Shown piece by piece: positions 1 through 11,758 of a stretch of 64,000 nucleotides of DNA (positions within the stretch are counted from its first letter, which is position 1; each line of letters begins with the position of its first letter). Origin of the DNA: Knoxdaviesia capensis. Its lineage: Eukaryota; Ascomycota; Sordariomycetes; Microascales; Gondwanamycetaceae. A program made the translations under genes and the position numbers. Location: positions 4,205,541 through 4,269,540 of the forward strand of contig LNGK01000008.1 of assembly GCA_001510575.1 (NCBI GenBank). Direction: 5' to 3'. The notes beneath the pieces were generated by a model that saw nothing but the letters and a program-made list of their open reading frames with translations, ran no database searches and was not told the origin of the DNA.

Positions 1-3000
1 ATGGCTGGCCAACATTCTCTAGCCGGAGCTTACCGAAGCTCGATGGCCCCCATTCAACCCTATGCCTTTACTAGCACCCCGAGTCTCAATACCACCACAC
101 AGCGTCCGACCCTTCCTGCAACCCGCTCCGCCCACGAATCATCCCAGACCTGGTCCCGGAACAGCGTGCATGGAGCTTCTGCCGCCTATGCCAACACCCA
201 GAACAATTTTGCCGCCATTCCCAGATCTGGCTCCCGAGATGATTCGTCCATGGGTCTGCGTGTGCAAGTTCCCTTCCTCGCCACAGCTACCATAACGCCT
301 GTTCCTCCTTCGCCCAGAACCATGCCTGATCGGTATCGTCGTGTGGGAGCTTCCCAACAGCAACAACAACAACAGCAGCAGCAGCAGCAGCAGCAACAAC
401 AGTCGGGCAGCCGTCCTCACCAATTACAACACCACCAGAGTCTTGGTAACATGACCAACACCAACCTCATTTACCATCATCGCAACGTGAGCGACTCCCG
501 CGTTGCCCAAGCTCGGATCATGCCCGGAGACCGGCCTTCAAGTGCCTACGGAACCGGCTCAGGCGTTGATGCTACCGGACAATCCTCGAACGATTACGCA
601 AAGAAGTTTCGCCGCCGAAGCATCCACACCTTGGAATCTGCCGATTATACCAGCCTTACCCCACAGGAATCTCAACAGGATGAATTCACCCGCTCTGATA
701 TGGCCACTATGCATAACCTCCACCACCAACAACGACAAAATTACTACCCGCAGCAACAACACCAACAGCAGCACAACCACTACACTCAACAGCCCGTTCA
801 ACAACGTGACAAGGATACAAAAACCCTTCGTGTGGTGTCTCTGTCGGGAGAGTCGCCTGCTCACTCTCGCAGTGGAAGTGATGAGAGCATTGTTTCCAGC
901 CGTAGCAACAGCTCACGGCTGTCATCTGTAAGTTTCGCCCTGTTCTTCTTGATTTGTTATTTTCGGCTGGGTTTATTCTAGTCGCATTTTCATTGCACTC
1001 CTTTTGCATATTTTTTGGCCCTATCCCACCCATCATCAGCTATCCTTTTTTTTTTCCCCTTTCTTCCAACACCCGGTTCTTTTCCCGTACCCATGTCTCC
1101 AATCCTCCTGGCTTATCTTTCTACCATTCTGCCCTCCATTTCCCCCTTCTTTTCCAATTTTTTAAAATTCCTGGAAGATGGCGAAAAACGCGATGCATTT
1201 TGTTCGTGCATGATCATCCTACATTCTCCATTCTCTATTTTCACCATTTCTTGTCACGAGGTTACATGCATTTGTTCCTCTTCCGACCCCCCTGTTTATT
1301 GGGCTTTTCCCCCCTTCTACTTGTCTGACTCTTTGTGTTTCATTTTGATTTCTCCTCATCTAGGGCAATAATTGTCGCTCGTCTTCTCCTGCACTCGGCA
1401 CATCATCTTCTAAGCACGCCGACGGCGATGATACCTCTCGACGGCCCGACAGCCCATCATCGGTAAATCCTTCGCTTCGCGGTTCCATTCCAGCCGATGC
1501 TACTAAGCGTACTATCACCCCATCCCCGCTCTCCCAGCCGGCGACCATGGCTCTTGATGAGAATTCAGGGCACACCGCCACCAACACCGGTGCATCGATG
1601 ACAACCTCGGTGTCGACGTCTTCGATATCTTCTAGCGCCACCGGTGAAAGCCTCGCTGCTAAGAAACTTGCGGCTATCAGCCAGAACAGTGGGTCAAAGG
1701 CCAAGACCAAAACGTCGCGGCTCCGCCGAGCCTTTTCGTTCGGCAGCATGGCCGAGCTGAGAAAGGCTTCCGAGGCCGACGAGTCGGAGAAGCAGACCGG
1801 CGCTGCTGTTGCTGCTGCTGCTGCTTCTACGGCTACTGGCCTGAATGAATCGATAACCCTCCAAAAGCAACAACCCGCTTCGAACGAGCTCTATGACGAG
1901 GAGCAGGAACGGATTGCCAAGAAGCAGGAAGCGAATGGCTTGGGTAACAACATCTATGGCGGTCGTATGTTCTCGGGATCTTCCGATAACTTGTCCATCT
2001 CCTCGACTGCGTCTTCTGCCTCGATCATGATTCGGAAAATGGGCCGTGGTGTTAAGAATGGCACTCGTTCTCTGGTTGGATTGTTCCGCCCCAAGTCGAT
2101 TGTCGGCCCCCCCACGGGAGACGACCAGCAACAACTTCAGCAACAGCAGGCTGCTCTGCGCGTCGGTACTGCCGCTGTATCAATGGTCACTGTTGAGGCT
2201 GAGCGTGAGGGCATTAACCAGGCCCCGCGTGTGGTGGTTGAATCGGCGCCATCTTCGCAACTCCAGATTCCCACCTCCATGAGCCATGTCGCCAAGACCG
2301 ACTCGCTAACCAGTAAAAGCATCAGCTCGGAGCGTACCAACAGCTCGGGCACTGATTCGTCGGCGACTGCGGCCACGGCTGTCCTGAACTCTCGCAAGAG
2401 CGGTGTCATCGGCGGCGACCGTGAGCGGGCGGAGATCCTAGCGGTGGTCAACTCGTTGACGCAGTCATCCAGCCGCAAGGGCATCCTCAAACGTGGCAAC
2501 ACGTCGCCGTCGCGGTCTCCCGAGAGCAACCCGCCCCGGCTGGAACTGCCGGCGATTCCCACGGTGGCCGACTCGCCGAACTCAAGCGCCCCCAGTACGC
2601 CCAACGACGAGCAGCATTCTGGTCACAAGCGGACCGGATCAATTGCCCTCACCGGCGAAGATTACTTTACTGCCGCGCTGAGACTGCGCCAGGACAGCGG
2701 GAGCGGCGGCAGCACGCCGCATATGAAGCGGTCAGCGACGTTCTCTCCGCGCATTGTGTTCCACGATACGTGGCATAGCCAGGAGTACGATCGTCGGGGC
2801 GAGATTGCTACCTGCAACCGTCTGACGCCGATGCTTGCCCAACAGATCAAGGAGGAGCTGAACAGCTTCAAGATGGTATGTACAACCACTCAGCCTTTTT
2901 GTTTTCTTTTCCTTCTAAATCGGCTCATACTAACTGATATTCTTGGCCGCCGCTACAGGAGATGGAAGTCCACGAGAACTCCAAGATCTACACCCACTTC

Positions 3001-3006
3001 TTCTAA
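1..3006 (+). CDS. Bni4/Afr1-like protein phosphatase 1 targeting protein (5' end uncertain)
   Basis: Proposed exons are 1-927, 1364-2875 and 2959-3006, giving 828 residues. The introns are GTAAGT..CTAG (436 bp, long for a fungus) and GTATGT..ACAG (83 bp), both phase 0. Most of the protein is Ser/Thr/Gln-rich and looks disordered. The conserved part is the extreme C-terminus: an RVxF-type phosphatase docking motif, R772-I-V-F775, is followed by HDTW, EYDRRGE, CNRLTP and an AQQIKEEL helix, and the 15-residue last exon ends in YTHFF. As I recall, this tail resembles the Glc7-binding C-termini of yeast Bni4 and Afr1, which tether PP1 to septin-associated growth sites. The ATG at base 1 lies at the window edge, so the true start may be upstream. 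Gene identity depends on the C-terminus only; the role in polarity or septation is inferred. Confidence 0.75.
355..402 (+). repeat. Polyglutamine (CAG/CAA) tract in the Bni4-like gene
   Basis: Sixteen consecutive glutamine codons, a mixture of CAG and CAA, in frame in exon 1. The mixed codons make it less slippage-prone than a pure CAG run. A second, interrupted Gln/His-rich stretch follows at about 720-810. Confidence 0.95.
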
Positions 3007-5938
3007 ACCACCGCCTCACCGTCCATACCGAAACCCCTGGATTATTCATGCCATTGCCACACCCCACAAAATGGCATTCCCTTTACAAAGCATACTGGAG
3101 AACGACGCTCACGAATTTGAAAAACGCACGAGCTCCCATGCACTCTCACTTTTTACCAAAACCCTTGCTTTTCTTTCGTACTCTCGCCGATGTTGGCCAT
3201 CCGCGATCTCCTTTTTAACCCTTTTGGTCCAGAACCTGCGGTAGTTTCAGAAAAGCTTTTTCTGATTGACCTTGATTGTACCTCAGTTTTCTATTTCTGT
3301 TTTCTTCGTTTCTTTTTGAAGGGCCTGTCCAAACAGCATAGTACGGTGTCCTGGCGTTTTCATTCTTTTTCTCTCTTTCCATTCGTTTTTTTTTTTCAGG
3401 GGGGTTTTTTTTCGCTGTTCCTTTTCCTTTTCGTCTTATTTTTCTTTGCGCGTCAGTTTCAAAGTCTGTGCATATTTTCTCTGTCATTCGCTAAGGGGGT
3501 TGTTTTTCTCCTGTGTCCGTCTGGTTTTGTACCATTTTCCTGTCGTGCGTCTTGTTTTAATTGCAGGTCCTCTTGTGTGCTGTTGTGTGCATGCGTGCTC
3601 TTTTTTGCAGCCTTTTTCTTTTCTTTCTCACATTTTATCTCGATATTTCGGCTGTGCTGTGTGTGTCCTTTTTTCGTCTTGCGGTTTTTTGAATCTCTCC
3701 TTTGTGCGTGCGTGTGTCTCTGCTCTCTCTCGTCGCGTGTGTTGTTATCTTCTGGGGCGCTCTATGGGCTAGCTGCTCATTTCCTCTTCAATTCCAAAAA
3801 AATCAGGTCGCTTTTTCAACCTCGTGTGTTTAAGCAGGTATCTTGACTTGTCGGGTCTTGAGCTAGATCGCTTGCATCTGTCCTTAGTGCTTGTGCCGCT
3901 CCGCATGCATGAACATGTACGTGTACACTGGTATCTTTTATTTATTTATCTATTGGAAAAACACATGAAGAGATCCCAGCTTTTTTGTTTTCTTTACTAG
4001 CTAGTGGAGTGGTTTCTCTAGAGTACTCGGGGTTCCAAAGTAAATGCATACACAGTTCTAGGAGATGAAAGTGTCTTCTTTTAATTTCGGAGTACGTGAT
4101 TTACAACCAACGCTCCAGTGATCTATGAGGGTGGAGGCGGTTGGATGATGAGAAATACGAGGAGGGGGGATGGATCAGTTGCATAGAGTAGAGTACACAT
4201 GTTTGCGCATGTATAGTGAGGAGAATGAGGTGAGCGGGTGGGTTCTGCGTTCTCCACATTGGAGTTGCTGCTCCATCGTGGAGTGTACTATTGGCAGATA
4301 TAGAGTGGTCCGGTCGGACCTTGACTAGTTCGTCCAGCCGGGTCTTGTCCTCCTGTTTGGTTTTTGGAGAACCCATTTTCCCTTTGGGACGGAGTGTCAC
4401 TCTGTAGTGAATACAAGCAGAGCAGCAGAGCACGAAATACTACTTGACGGCCGTTGCATCAAGTGAGATTGCACTTTGGACACTTTCTCTGTTGATAAAG
4501 GCCCACAGCCGGCCTACATGTCCAGCGATGGAGCCTTCTCTCCCCCCACCGATACTACCTTGGGACGGCGAAGTGGCGAAAAAGAGAAGAAGAGAAAAAA
4601 ATATGGGGGCATACAAGACCCAACTGCATGCCAAGGCCCAAGAGGAACGGGGCCCGACCCTCTGTAGACATGTGTGTGAACATATGTGGGAGGAGAGAGA
4701 GAGAGATAGGGTTACGTGCAGTAGTGTGAGCTGTGGGTCTCTGTTCTTCGTTTGCCTACGGTTCTCGGAGAGGATAGCCCCGTGCTGCACACAATCAAAC
4801 ACACACACACACGGGCACACAGTGGAACGGAACAGAGGGCGGAGAGCAGGCACAGAAAGCAAGCGCTTGGCCCATAGCAGCAACATGCAGGAAGGACTGC
4901 TGCACTGCAGAAGCCAGGCCCAGGTCCAAAGGGCAATTTATGCGGCTAAATTAGCAAATGCTTCAAAAGGGGGACAGACACTTGCTTCACTTAGGTTTGT
5001 TGCTAAATATGGGAACAAGGGTTCGCGGTCTCGATAAAAGCGATAAGATTGCCTTGATAAAGGTAGTTACTGTCTGGGCCGAGTGACGTCATTTTCTGGT
5101 TCCTGGATGGAAGGGCCTGGGAGGGCTTCGAGAAGGGCGACAAACAAGCGGAGGAGCAGGCAAACAAAGCAATCGGAATGTCGGGGTAAGAATCTGCTGC
5201 AGAGGGTTCTCTGGCGATGTAGTAGCAGAAAATGTCCCTGAAGACCGTCAACTTTTTTTTTTTCTGTGGTTGGTCGGTCGGGACCTGAACCGGAGGTTGC
5301 TGGACTCTGGGTTCGAAAGATTAGAGGGTTCTTGTGTGGATGGAGAGAGACGTTGAAACGAGGCGAATCTCCAGAAGCTATGTACACTTCTTCTTCCAAC
5401 CCGTGAAGTCCAGTCCGAAGCTTGGGTACTCTTGCCGATTGTCGCGGTCGGGTCGCGTAATGCGTGGTCTCGAACCTCTGTGTGGGCCGGAGCTCCGCGG
5501 TTCGTTCAAGCTGGCGTCGGAGTTCGGCGGGCCACGTGATCAGGCGAGACCCGGCCATAAGTATGCGCACACTTTCCTTTCTTTTTTTTTCTTTTTTTTT
5601 TTCGTCGTGGGGAATATCTTTCGGCTTCACATTTCTTCCTCGCCCTAACTATTTCCTCTCAAACGCCCATTCTTCCACTCTTCACTAACACAACTCCCTC
5701 CCACGAAGCCCACACGTCCGATCACCAACACCCCACTATCCTCCTTCTCGTCCTTCCATCCGGACCTCCGAACCTAGCCTCACGTGCACCCGGCTTCGCG
5801 GCCACCCTGGAGGCCCCGTTTCTACGGTGGGGGAGCCGGCTACGACCGGGCTGTTCTCTTCCGCCGTGCCGTGTTGCTCCGGCGCGACTGTCGCTTCGCC
5901 AGCTCTGCGTGTTCCGCACGACGCTGTTTCCACCCACC
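3007..5938. other. Intergenic region, no gene supported
   Basis: Bases 3240-3840 downstream of the Bni4-like stop are extremely T-rich with GT and CT stretches, probably 3' UTR and spacer. Bases 4440-5040 hold overlapping open frames on both strands with low-complexity translations and no recognisable domain, so I do not call them. Bases 5580-5700 are CT-rich and fit the promoter and leader of the DUS1 gene. Confidence 0.6.
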
Positions 5939-7728
5939 ATGACCGCTACCGACGCTGCCCCCGCTGTTGTCCCGGATGTGGCGCCGGCCGTGTCTAAGCC
6001 GGAGTCCGCGCCCGGGGCTAGCAAGAAGCTCCACGGCCGCGCATTCTACGAGAGCATCGGCAGTCCCAAGTTCATTCTGGCGCCGATGGTCGACCAGTCC
6101 GAGTTTGTATGTCGTTTCCTTGCCCCTATCTTCTGGAAGCTCCCGCGTTGGTGCTGTTCCGGCTCCTAACTTTGGCTTCCCCCTAGGCCTGGCGCATGCT
6201 TTCGCGATCGTACCTCCCCGCCGACCAACAATCCTCCATGCTCGCATACACGCCGATGTTTCACGCCCGCCTCTTCGCCCAGGACAAGAAGTACCGCTTA
6301 GCGCATTTCCAAGCGGTGAAAGACACCACCGGCGCCGAAGCCGACCTCGAGGCCCCCGAATCTCCCTCCTCCTCTCCGTCCCAAACACCGCCGACGGTGA
6401 CTGTGCCGTGGCTGGACGGCAATGCCGCGCTCGACCGCCCGCTGTTCGTGCAGTTCTGCGCCAACGACCCCAACCTGCTCCTGCAAGCCGCCCAGCGCGT
6501 CGCGCCCTTCTGCGACGCCGTCGACCTGAACCTAGGGTGCCCGCAGGGCATTGCGCGCAAGGGCCACTACGGCTCGTTCCTGCAGGAGGACCAGGGCCTG
6601 ATCTTTCGCCTGATCAACATCCTGCACACCCGCCTCGCCGTGCCCGTCACCGCCAAGATCCGCATCCTCGACACGCGCGCCGAGACCCTTGCCTACGCAC
6701 GCAACGTGCTGGCCGCCGGCGCGAGTATCTTGACAGTGCACGGCCGCCTGCGCGACCAGAAGGGCCACCTGACCGGCGTGGCCGACTGGGACGCCATCCG
6801 CTTCCTGCGCGACAACCTGCCGCCCGAGACGGTGATCTTTGCGAACGGCAACATCCTCACCCCGGCCGACCTCCAGAAGTGCCTCGATGCCACCGGTGCC
6901 GACGGCGTGATGAGCGCGGAAGGCATCCTGAGCGACCCGGCACTGTTCGGGCAGATCCCGGCGCCCGTGGACCCTGACACGACCAGTGCGACGGCCCGCG
7001 AGTACTGGCGCGGCAAGTCTGGCCGTGGCGGCTGGCGTATCGACGGCATCATGCGGCGCTACCTCGACCTGCTGTACAAGTACGCCCTAAACACCGCTCC
7101 CCCCGCGCGCCGCCCGCTCTTCCTCCCCGGCGACGACGAGGCGTGGCTCTCCCCGCCAGCGACGTCTGACCACGCCGACGACGGACCGGCGCGCAAGAAG
7201 CAGCGCCGCGAGAACAACAAAGCCCCCTCGGCCCAGGCCAACCCGAACATCGTCGGCGTGCAGCCGCACCTGTTCCACCTGCTGCGCCACCTGGTGACCG
7301 TGCACACGGACGTGCGGGACATGCTGGCGCGGTCGGGCCGCGGCGGTATGCCGGCGTTCGAGGCCGTGCTGGAGGCTGTCGAGCGGCGGGTTGCGCGTGG
7401 GATGCTGGAGTACGAGCGCGGAGAGGGTGCGTGGGCGGCCTTTGAGGCTGATCTGGCCAACCCTCTCTCCACCCCCACCACTACCGATCCCGGTGCTGAA
7501 GCGGCTGTCGCTGCAGAAGACCCCACGGCTGCGTCGTCTCAAGCTACCATCCGCGCGGTGAAGCAGCCGTGGTGGGTCGCGCAGCCCATCGTCCGGCCGC
7601 TGCCGATCGAGGCCCTCGCGAAGGGTAGCATCAAGCTCGGGAAAGCCGCGAACGGCGCCGCCCGCAAGATCCTGGGCGAGGCGGTGGTGCAGGCGCATGA
7701 GAACAGCGCCGAGGCTGTTGCCGCGTAG
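5939..7728 (+). CDS. dus1: tRNA-dihydrouridine synthase, Dus1 type
   Basis: Exons 5939-6106 and 6187-7728 (80-bp intron GTATGT..CCCTAG, phase 0) give 569 residues. The enzyme is an FMN- and NADPH-dependent reductase that makes dihydrouridine in the tRNA D-loop; the Dus1 class acts at U16/U17. Visible signatures are the flavin-site start FILAPMVDQSE (about residues 45-55), the active-site segment DLNLGCPQ with catalytic Cys174 followed by GIARKGHYGSFL, then TAKIRI, TVHGR and FANGNI, as in the TIM-barrel core. The ATG at 5939 sits in a good context (CACCATGACC). The C-terminal third is unusual: a Pro/Ala-rich insertion contains a basic RKKQRR stretch that could be a nuclear signal. GC content is high in the second exon. 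Family assignment is secure; the exact tRNA position is known from the family only. Confidence 0.96.
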
Positions 7729-8248
7729 GATCCTCGCCTTTATTTCCCCGGTGGTTGTTTGGTTCTCTGCCGCTCGACATCTGGCGTTGGACAGCCTTTT
7801 GTTTTTCTTTTTTTTTTTTCTGTTTCCTTGCACCTGTACCTATATAGCACACTTCCATCTCGGCGTTTCTGGAACGGCGTGGTTCACAAAAAGTTTATAA
7901 TTTCACACAAGAATTATCCCGGGTTACAACAGGAGTCTCTTGTGGGGGATGAAATTCCGCTATCAATTAAATCTCTTCGTTTTGTGTTCTCTCGTATTCT
8001 AATCTTGCTCCGTATCGGAAGTTCCCTCCTCTAGACTCGGATATGAAGTCCATGTTCAATCTGTAGAGGAAACTGAAAGCGTACACCCATCTAGCTAGCT
8101 TTACAACAATAACAACAGCACGTTAAGGCTAACTTCCGAAGATACAAAAGCGTAAATACTGCATGTACTACCAATACTCCTCCCTCCCTACGACAACCTT
8201 CCTCCTAAAAGAAACGAAACAGACAGATTCCCCCTCCAAAGCACAGGC
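7729..8248. other. Convergent 3' spacer between DUS1 and CWC22
   Basis: The space between two converging stop codons is AT-richer than the flanking exons. It includes T-runs near 7800-7820. No coding potential is supported; it presumably holds both 3' UTRs. Confidence 0.6.
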
Positions 8249-10918
8249 TTAATCGCCGCGGCGGCCCCGCTTGGTTGGCGGCGGCGAAGGCGACCGCGAC
8301 TCCGACCGACTGCTGTAGCTCCGGCGCCGCCGCTTGGCTCCACCCAGCGACGCCGCCCGACCGCGCGGGGGCTCCGACGGCGAGCGCGACCGCGCAGCGG
8401 CACGACCGGTGCCTCTGCCGCCGGATCCAGCTGCCGGTGCCGGCGCTGTTGTCGACGAGCCCGCGCCAGCTGTCCGACCACCACGCGCCGCCGCCGGCGA
8501 GCGTGAGCGGGAACGCGACACCGACGAGCCAGAGGACGACTCCGACCGGCCGCGCCGGGTGGTCCGCCGGGGCGAGCGTGAGCGGTAGCTCCCGCGGCTG
8601 CGGGGTGACACGCTGCGACGCCTGCGGGAGGTGGTTGTTGGTGGGGGCGATCGGGACCGCGAGGGCGAGCGTGCGGCCTTGGTAGTAGTCTTGCCGGCCG
8701 GTGCAGCCCGGGGAGGAGGGGAGCGCGACACAGAACGCGAGGGGGATCGGGAGGAGTACGACGCAGACCGGGGCGAGCGCGACCGCGACCGCGACGGGGA
8801 CCGCGACACTGTGGCCGCCCGCCCGCCACGCGAGGGCCCGGAAGGAGCAGCCCGGCCTCCACGGCTGCCACCGCCCTGGCGCGGAACGGGGCTCCGGCTC
8901 CGGCTGCGGCTGCGGCTCCCGTCAGTGCTGTAGCTGTAGCTGCGGCTCCGGCTGCGGCTGCCGCTGTAGCTCCGGCCATGGCTGACGGAGCGGGCGCGTG
9001 CGGGGGCCGCAGCCTTGCGGGCCGGGGAGCGCGAGACAGAACGCGACCGCGACGAGTACGACGAGCCAGTGTACGACGAGTAACTCGACACCGAGTCCGA
9101 ATCACTCTCGCCGCCCGCGTCACGTCCACCCGCACCGCCAACAGCCGCCGGCAGGGCGGGCTTCGGCATATTCTGCAAAAACGCGCGCATCTCCTCGGTC
9201 AGCACGCCCAGCCCAATACTGGTGAAGTAGTTGATTGAGAAGCGCAGGTTGCGCGCGGTGTCGTGCGGGAAGATGCCCTGGAAGTACTCCTGCATGGCGG
9301 GGTCCGCCAGCCGCTTGCGCAGCTGCGGGATGCCCAGGCCCTCGGTGATCTCCTGGAACAGGATCTTGACGAAGATGCGGCTCGACGCCGTGGTCTCGTC
9401 CTCGTTGAGGTGGATCGCCGCCAGCGCGTGCCAGCCGATGGCGTCCGACGCAAACATGTACCCAAAGAAACGCGCCACATTGCGCAGCCGGTTGGTCTCG
9501 TAGCGGTGGATGGTCTCGTAGGTGCTCGCGAACAGCTGCTCGAACAGGTCGGTCCACAGCCGGTTGAGCTTGCCGAAGCGCTCGCCGATCAGGCCATAGA
9601 ACTTCTGGTACGTGTGCGCCTGCGCGCAACACTCCATCACCATCGACGGCAGCTCGTGCTCCAGCCCGGCGGGGATGCGCAGCTTGATCAGCTTGTGCAC
9701 GGCTTCCTCCGGGTCCATCGAGCTCTGGATCGTCAGGTAGATGGTGCGGCGCAGGCCCACCAGGTCGGCGTTCGTCTGGTCTTTGATCTCCATCTGCTTC
9801 TCAGCTTCATCTTCCTCGTCGTCGCTGGACTCGTCGGCGCCGCTGCCGCTCTCGTCGCCATCGTCGTCGCTGCCCGACGCCTCGCCGAGAATCTCGGCCT
9901 TCAGCTTCTTGTAGGCCTCCTCGGCCTGCTCAAAGTCCGGGTCGAACTTGAAGATGTTCAGCGAGTCCTTGGTGTCCAGCTCGTCGTCGAGGTCGATTTT
10001 GTGCGTGATCATGTCCTCCTCCTCGAGGATATCCAGCTCCTCCTTGATGGCCGGGTTGTCCTTGAAGCTGTCCTTCCGCACCTGGAACAGCACTTCGACG
10101 GCATACTGCACACGCTTGTCAATCTCGCCCTCGTGCAGGATCTCGCGGAACCGGTCCCACACCACCATGACCGGCCGCGGCTGCATCTCCGACAGGAACT
10201 CGCCGACCTCGCGCATAAAGCCCACGGCAATCTCCACGCTGTCGTCGGTCGGCTTGTTGAGCAGCAGCAGCAGCATCTGCAGCGCCAGGAACTCGTGCAG
10301 CACCTGCTGGTTGATCAGGTGGGCGATGAACGTGGTCGACGCCAGACACACCTTCTTGTCGTTGCGGCGGAAGGCTTTCCGGAACTGCATCACCAGGCGT
10401 GTGGCCAGCAGCTCGCCAACCTGCGGCAGCCGCGAGTTGACGGTAGCGGCCAGTGCGGCGAAGATCGGCGTGAAGCTCAGCGACGCGGCCTGCGCCTTCA
10501 TCAGGCTGCGGCAGAACAGGCCGCGGCCGCGCACTAGGTTCTCCTCGAATAGCTCCGGCACGATGTGCTTGATGTTCGATACGTTGCACTTGTTGATCAG
10601 GCCATTGATGGACTTCTTCAGCGCCTCCCAGTGCATCTTCTGGCGCAGGCGCACGCCCTCGTCGCTGGTGTCTTCGCTGATCTGCGCCTGGAGCGCCCGT
10701 AGCCGCGCCGGGGGGATGTAGGTACCGCCGCTTCGCAGGTCGAGGAGCTTCTGGTATTCGGCTTTTAGGGTTGCCTGCTTTTCGGCCTCGGTCTTGACCG
10801 GCTGCGGAGCGCGTTCTTTGGCCGGCGCCGAGGGCCGGTAGCGATCACCGCCGCCGCCGCCGCCATTCCGGCGCTCAGGCTGCCGCCGCTTCGGGCTCGC
10901 GGGGCCAGGAGATGACAT
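8249..10918 (-). CDS. cwc22: Pre-mRNA splicing factor CWC22 (MIF4G + MA3 + RS tail)
   Basis: An uninterrupted 889-residue frame. CWC22 is a spliceosome component needed for the first catalytic step, and in organisms that have the exon-junction complex it delivers eIF4A3. The order is a short basic N-terminus (to about 45), a conserved lead-in with YIPPARLR, a MIF4G domain (about 100-285; KSINGLINKCNVSNIKHIV is diagnostic), an acidic linker rich in Asp/Glu/Ser (about 345-380), an MA3 domain (about 390-510), and then about 290 residues dominated by RS/SR dipeptides and Pro. Fungal and yeast CWC22 proteins are often shorter because this tail is reduced. The gene is intronless and very GC-rich. 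It is divergent from DPM2, with about 840 bp of shared upstream region. The start ATG is the first in frame and is followed by the usual low-complexity basic leader. Confidence 0.96.
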   Translation of the reverse strand: MSSPGPASPKRRQPERRNGGGGGGDRYRPSAPAKERAPQPVKTEAEKQATLKAEYQKLLDLRSGGTYIPPARLRALQAQISEDTSDEGVRLRQKMHWEALKKSINGLINKCNVSNIKHIVPELFEENLVRGRGLFCRSLMKAQAASLSFTPIFAALAATVNSRLPQVGELLATRLVMQFRKAFRRNDKKVCLASTTFIAHLINQQVLHEFLALQMLLLLLNKPTDDSVEIAVGFMREVGEFLSEMQPRPVMVVWDRFREILHEGEIDKRVQYAVEVLFQVRKDSFKDNPAIKEELDILEEEDMITHKIDLDDELDTKDSLNIFKFDPDFEQAEEAYKKLKAEILGEASGSDDDGDESGSGADESSDDEEDEAEKQMEIKDQTNADLVGLRRTIYLTIQSSMDPEEAVHKLIKLRIPAGLEHELPSMVMECCAQAHTYQKFYGLIGERFGKLNRLWTDLFEQLFASTYETIHRYETNRLRNVARFFGYMFASDAIGWHALAAIHLNEDETTASSRIFVKILFQEITEGLGIPQLRKRLADPAMQEYFQGIFPHDTARNLRFSINYFTSIGLGVLTEEMRAFLQNMPKPALPAAVGGAGGRDAGGESDSDSVSSYSSYTGSSYSSRSRSVSRSPARKAAAPARARSVSHGRSYSGSRSRSRSYSYSTDGSRSRSRSRSPVPRQGGGSRGGRAAPSGPSRGGRAATVSRSPSRSRSRSPRSASYSSRSPSRSVSRSPPPRAAPAGKTTTKAARSPSRSRSPPPTTTSRRRRSVSPRSRGSYRSRSPRRTTRRGRSESSSGSSVSRSRSRSPAAARGGRTAGAGSSTTAPAPAAGSGGRGTGRAAARSRSPSEPPRGRAASLGGAKRRRRSYSSRSESRSPSPPPTKRGRRGD

Positions 10919-11758
10919 CGCTGCGAAGAGTGGATGAGAGATGATGGATTGTTGGATGGAAAGAGTCTCGAGGGTATTCGCGAACTAATCGTAGACGTAA
11001 AGACTTCGTCGTTCGCGAGTCGAGATGGTCGCGGGAGTGTGGGCGTGTGAGCAATCTGGAACCAATCAAACACCCATCAAAATATAGAACACATCCTCGC
11101 CGCCACAAAAGCAAGATGAAGTAATGAAGAGAATATCACAAGATGGAAAAAAAGAGTGTTGAAGAGGGATCTGATGAAAAGAAAGGAGGGCGTTTGAAGG
11201 ATGTTGAAATGGAGTCAGTCACCAGTTCGAAAAGAAAAACACTGGTGGCATAAAATAAAAATAAAAAACTTTAACGCGAGGCTGGGGCGGTCCCAAACTC
11301 GCCTACCAGGTGCCAAAGCCCACAAGTTACATGCTGCCAGGTGCCAACCACACGCGCACCGCGTCTGCCGTCGCTTAGTGCTGACTAACGGCTTTTTCAC
11401 AAGCGCCAGCTACTCAAGGTTTTTGGTGTAGCACTTTTTTTCGTGTGTAGAGAGGAAGAGAGCTAGCTGGCTTGAAGAACGAACGTGTTCCTTTTTGGCC
11501 TTGCATCTCCTGAATCTTGTTCCCAGTATCCGGCGGTGCCATCTTCCACAGTGTTCACCACCACCACCACCCACGTTCTCGTCCTTCAATCGCCATCCCC
11601 CTCGATTACTGGTCTCGCACTCTTCCTTCGTGTCCCTCTTTTCTATTCTGTTCTGTTCCACCGCGTCGCTCTTTTCCTGCCCAAGCTCCGAGCTCTCTCG
11701 CCGCTCCCTTCGCACCCGAACTCTCTCAAACTCCCGGTTTCGTCCTCCATCTTCGACA
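10919..11758. promoter_or_regulatory. Divergent promoter region CWC22 / DPM2
   Basis: About 840 bp between the two start codons. On the DPM2 side, bases about 11560-11750 are strongly C/T-rich on the coding strand, a common leader composition upstream of start codons in filamentous fungi. No specific factor site is assigned. Confidence 0.5.

Noticed and set aside
4440..5037. Open frames on both strands downstream of the Bni4-like gene
   Set aside because: Low-complexity translations with repeats of CA and GA; no supporting start context or homology signal.
5967..6977. A 336-codon frame overlapping DUS1 in another phase
   Set aside because: Arg/Pro-rich translation with no domain; the overlapping DUS1 frame carries all family motifs.
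9263..10537. A 424-codon plus-strand frame opposite CWC22
   Set aside because: It is the antisense shadow of the conserved MIF4G/MA3 coding sequence in GC-rich DNA.
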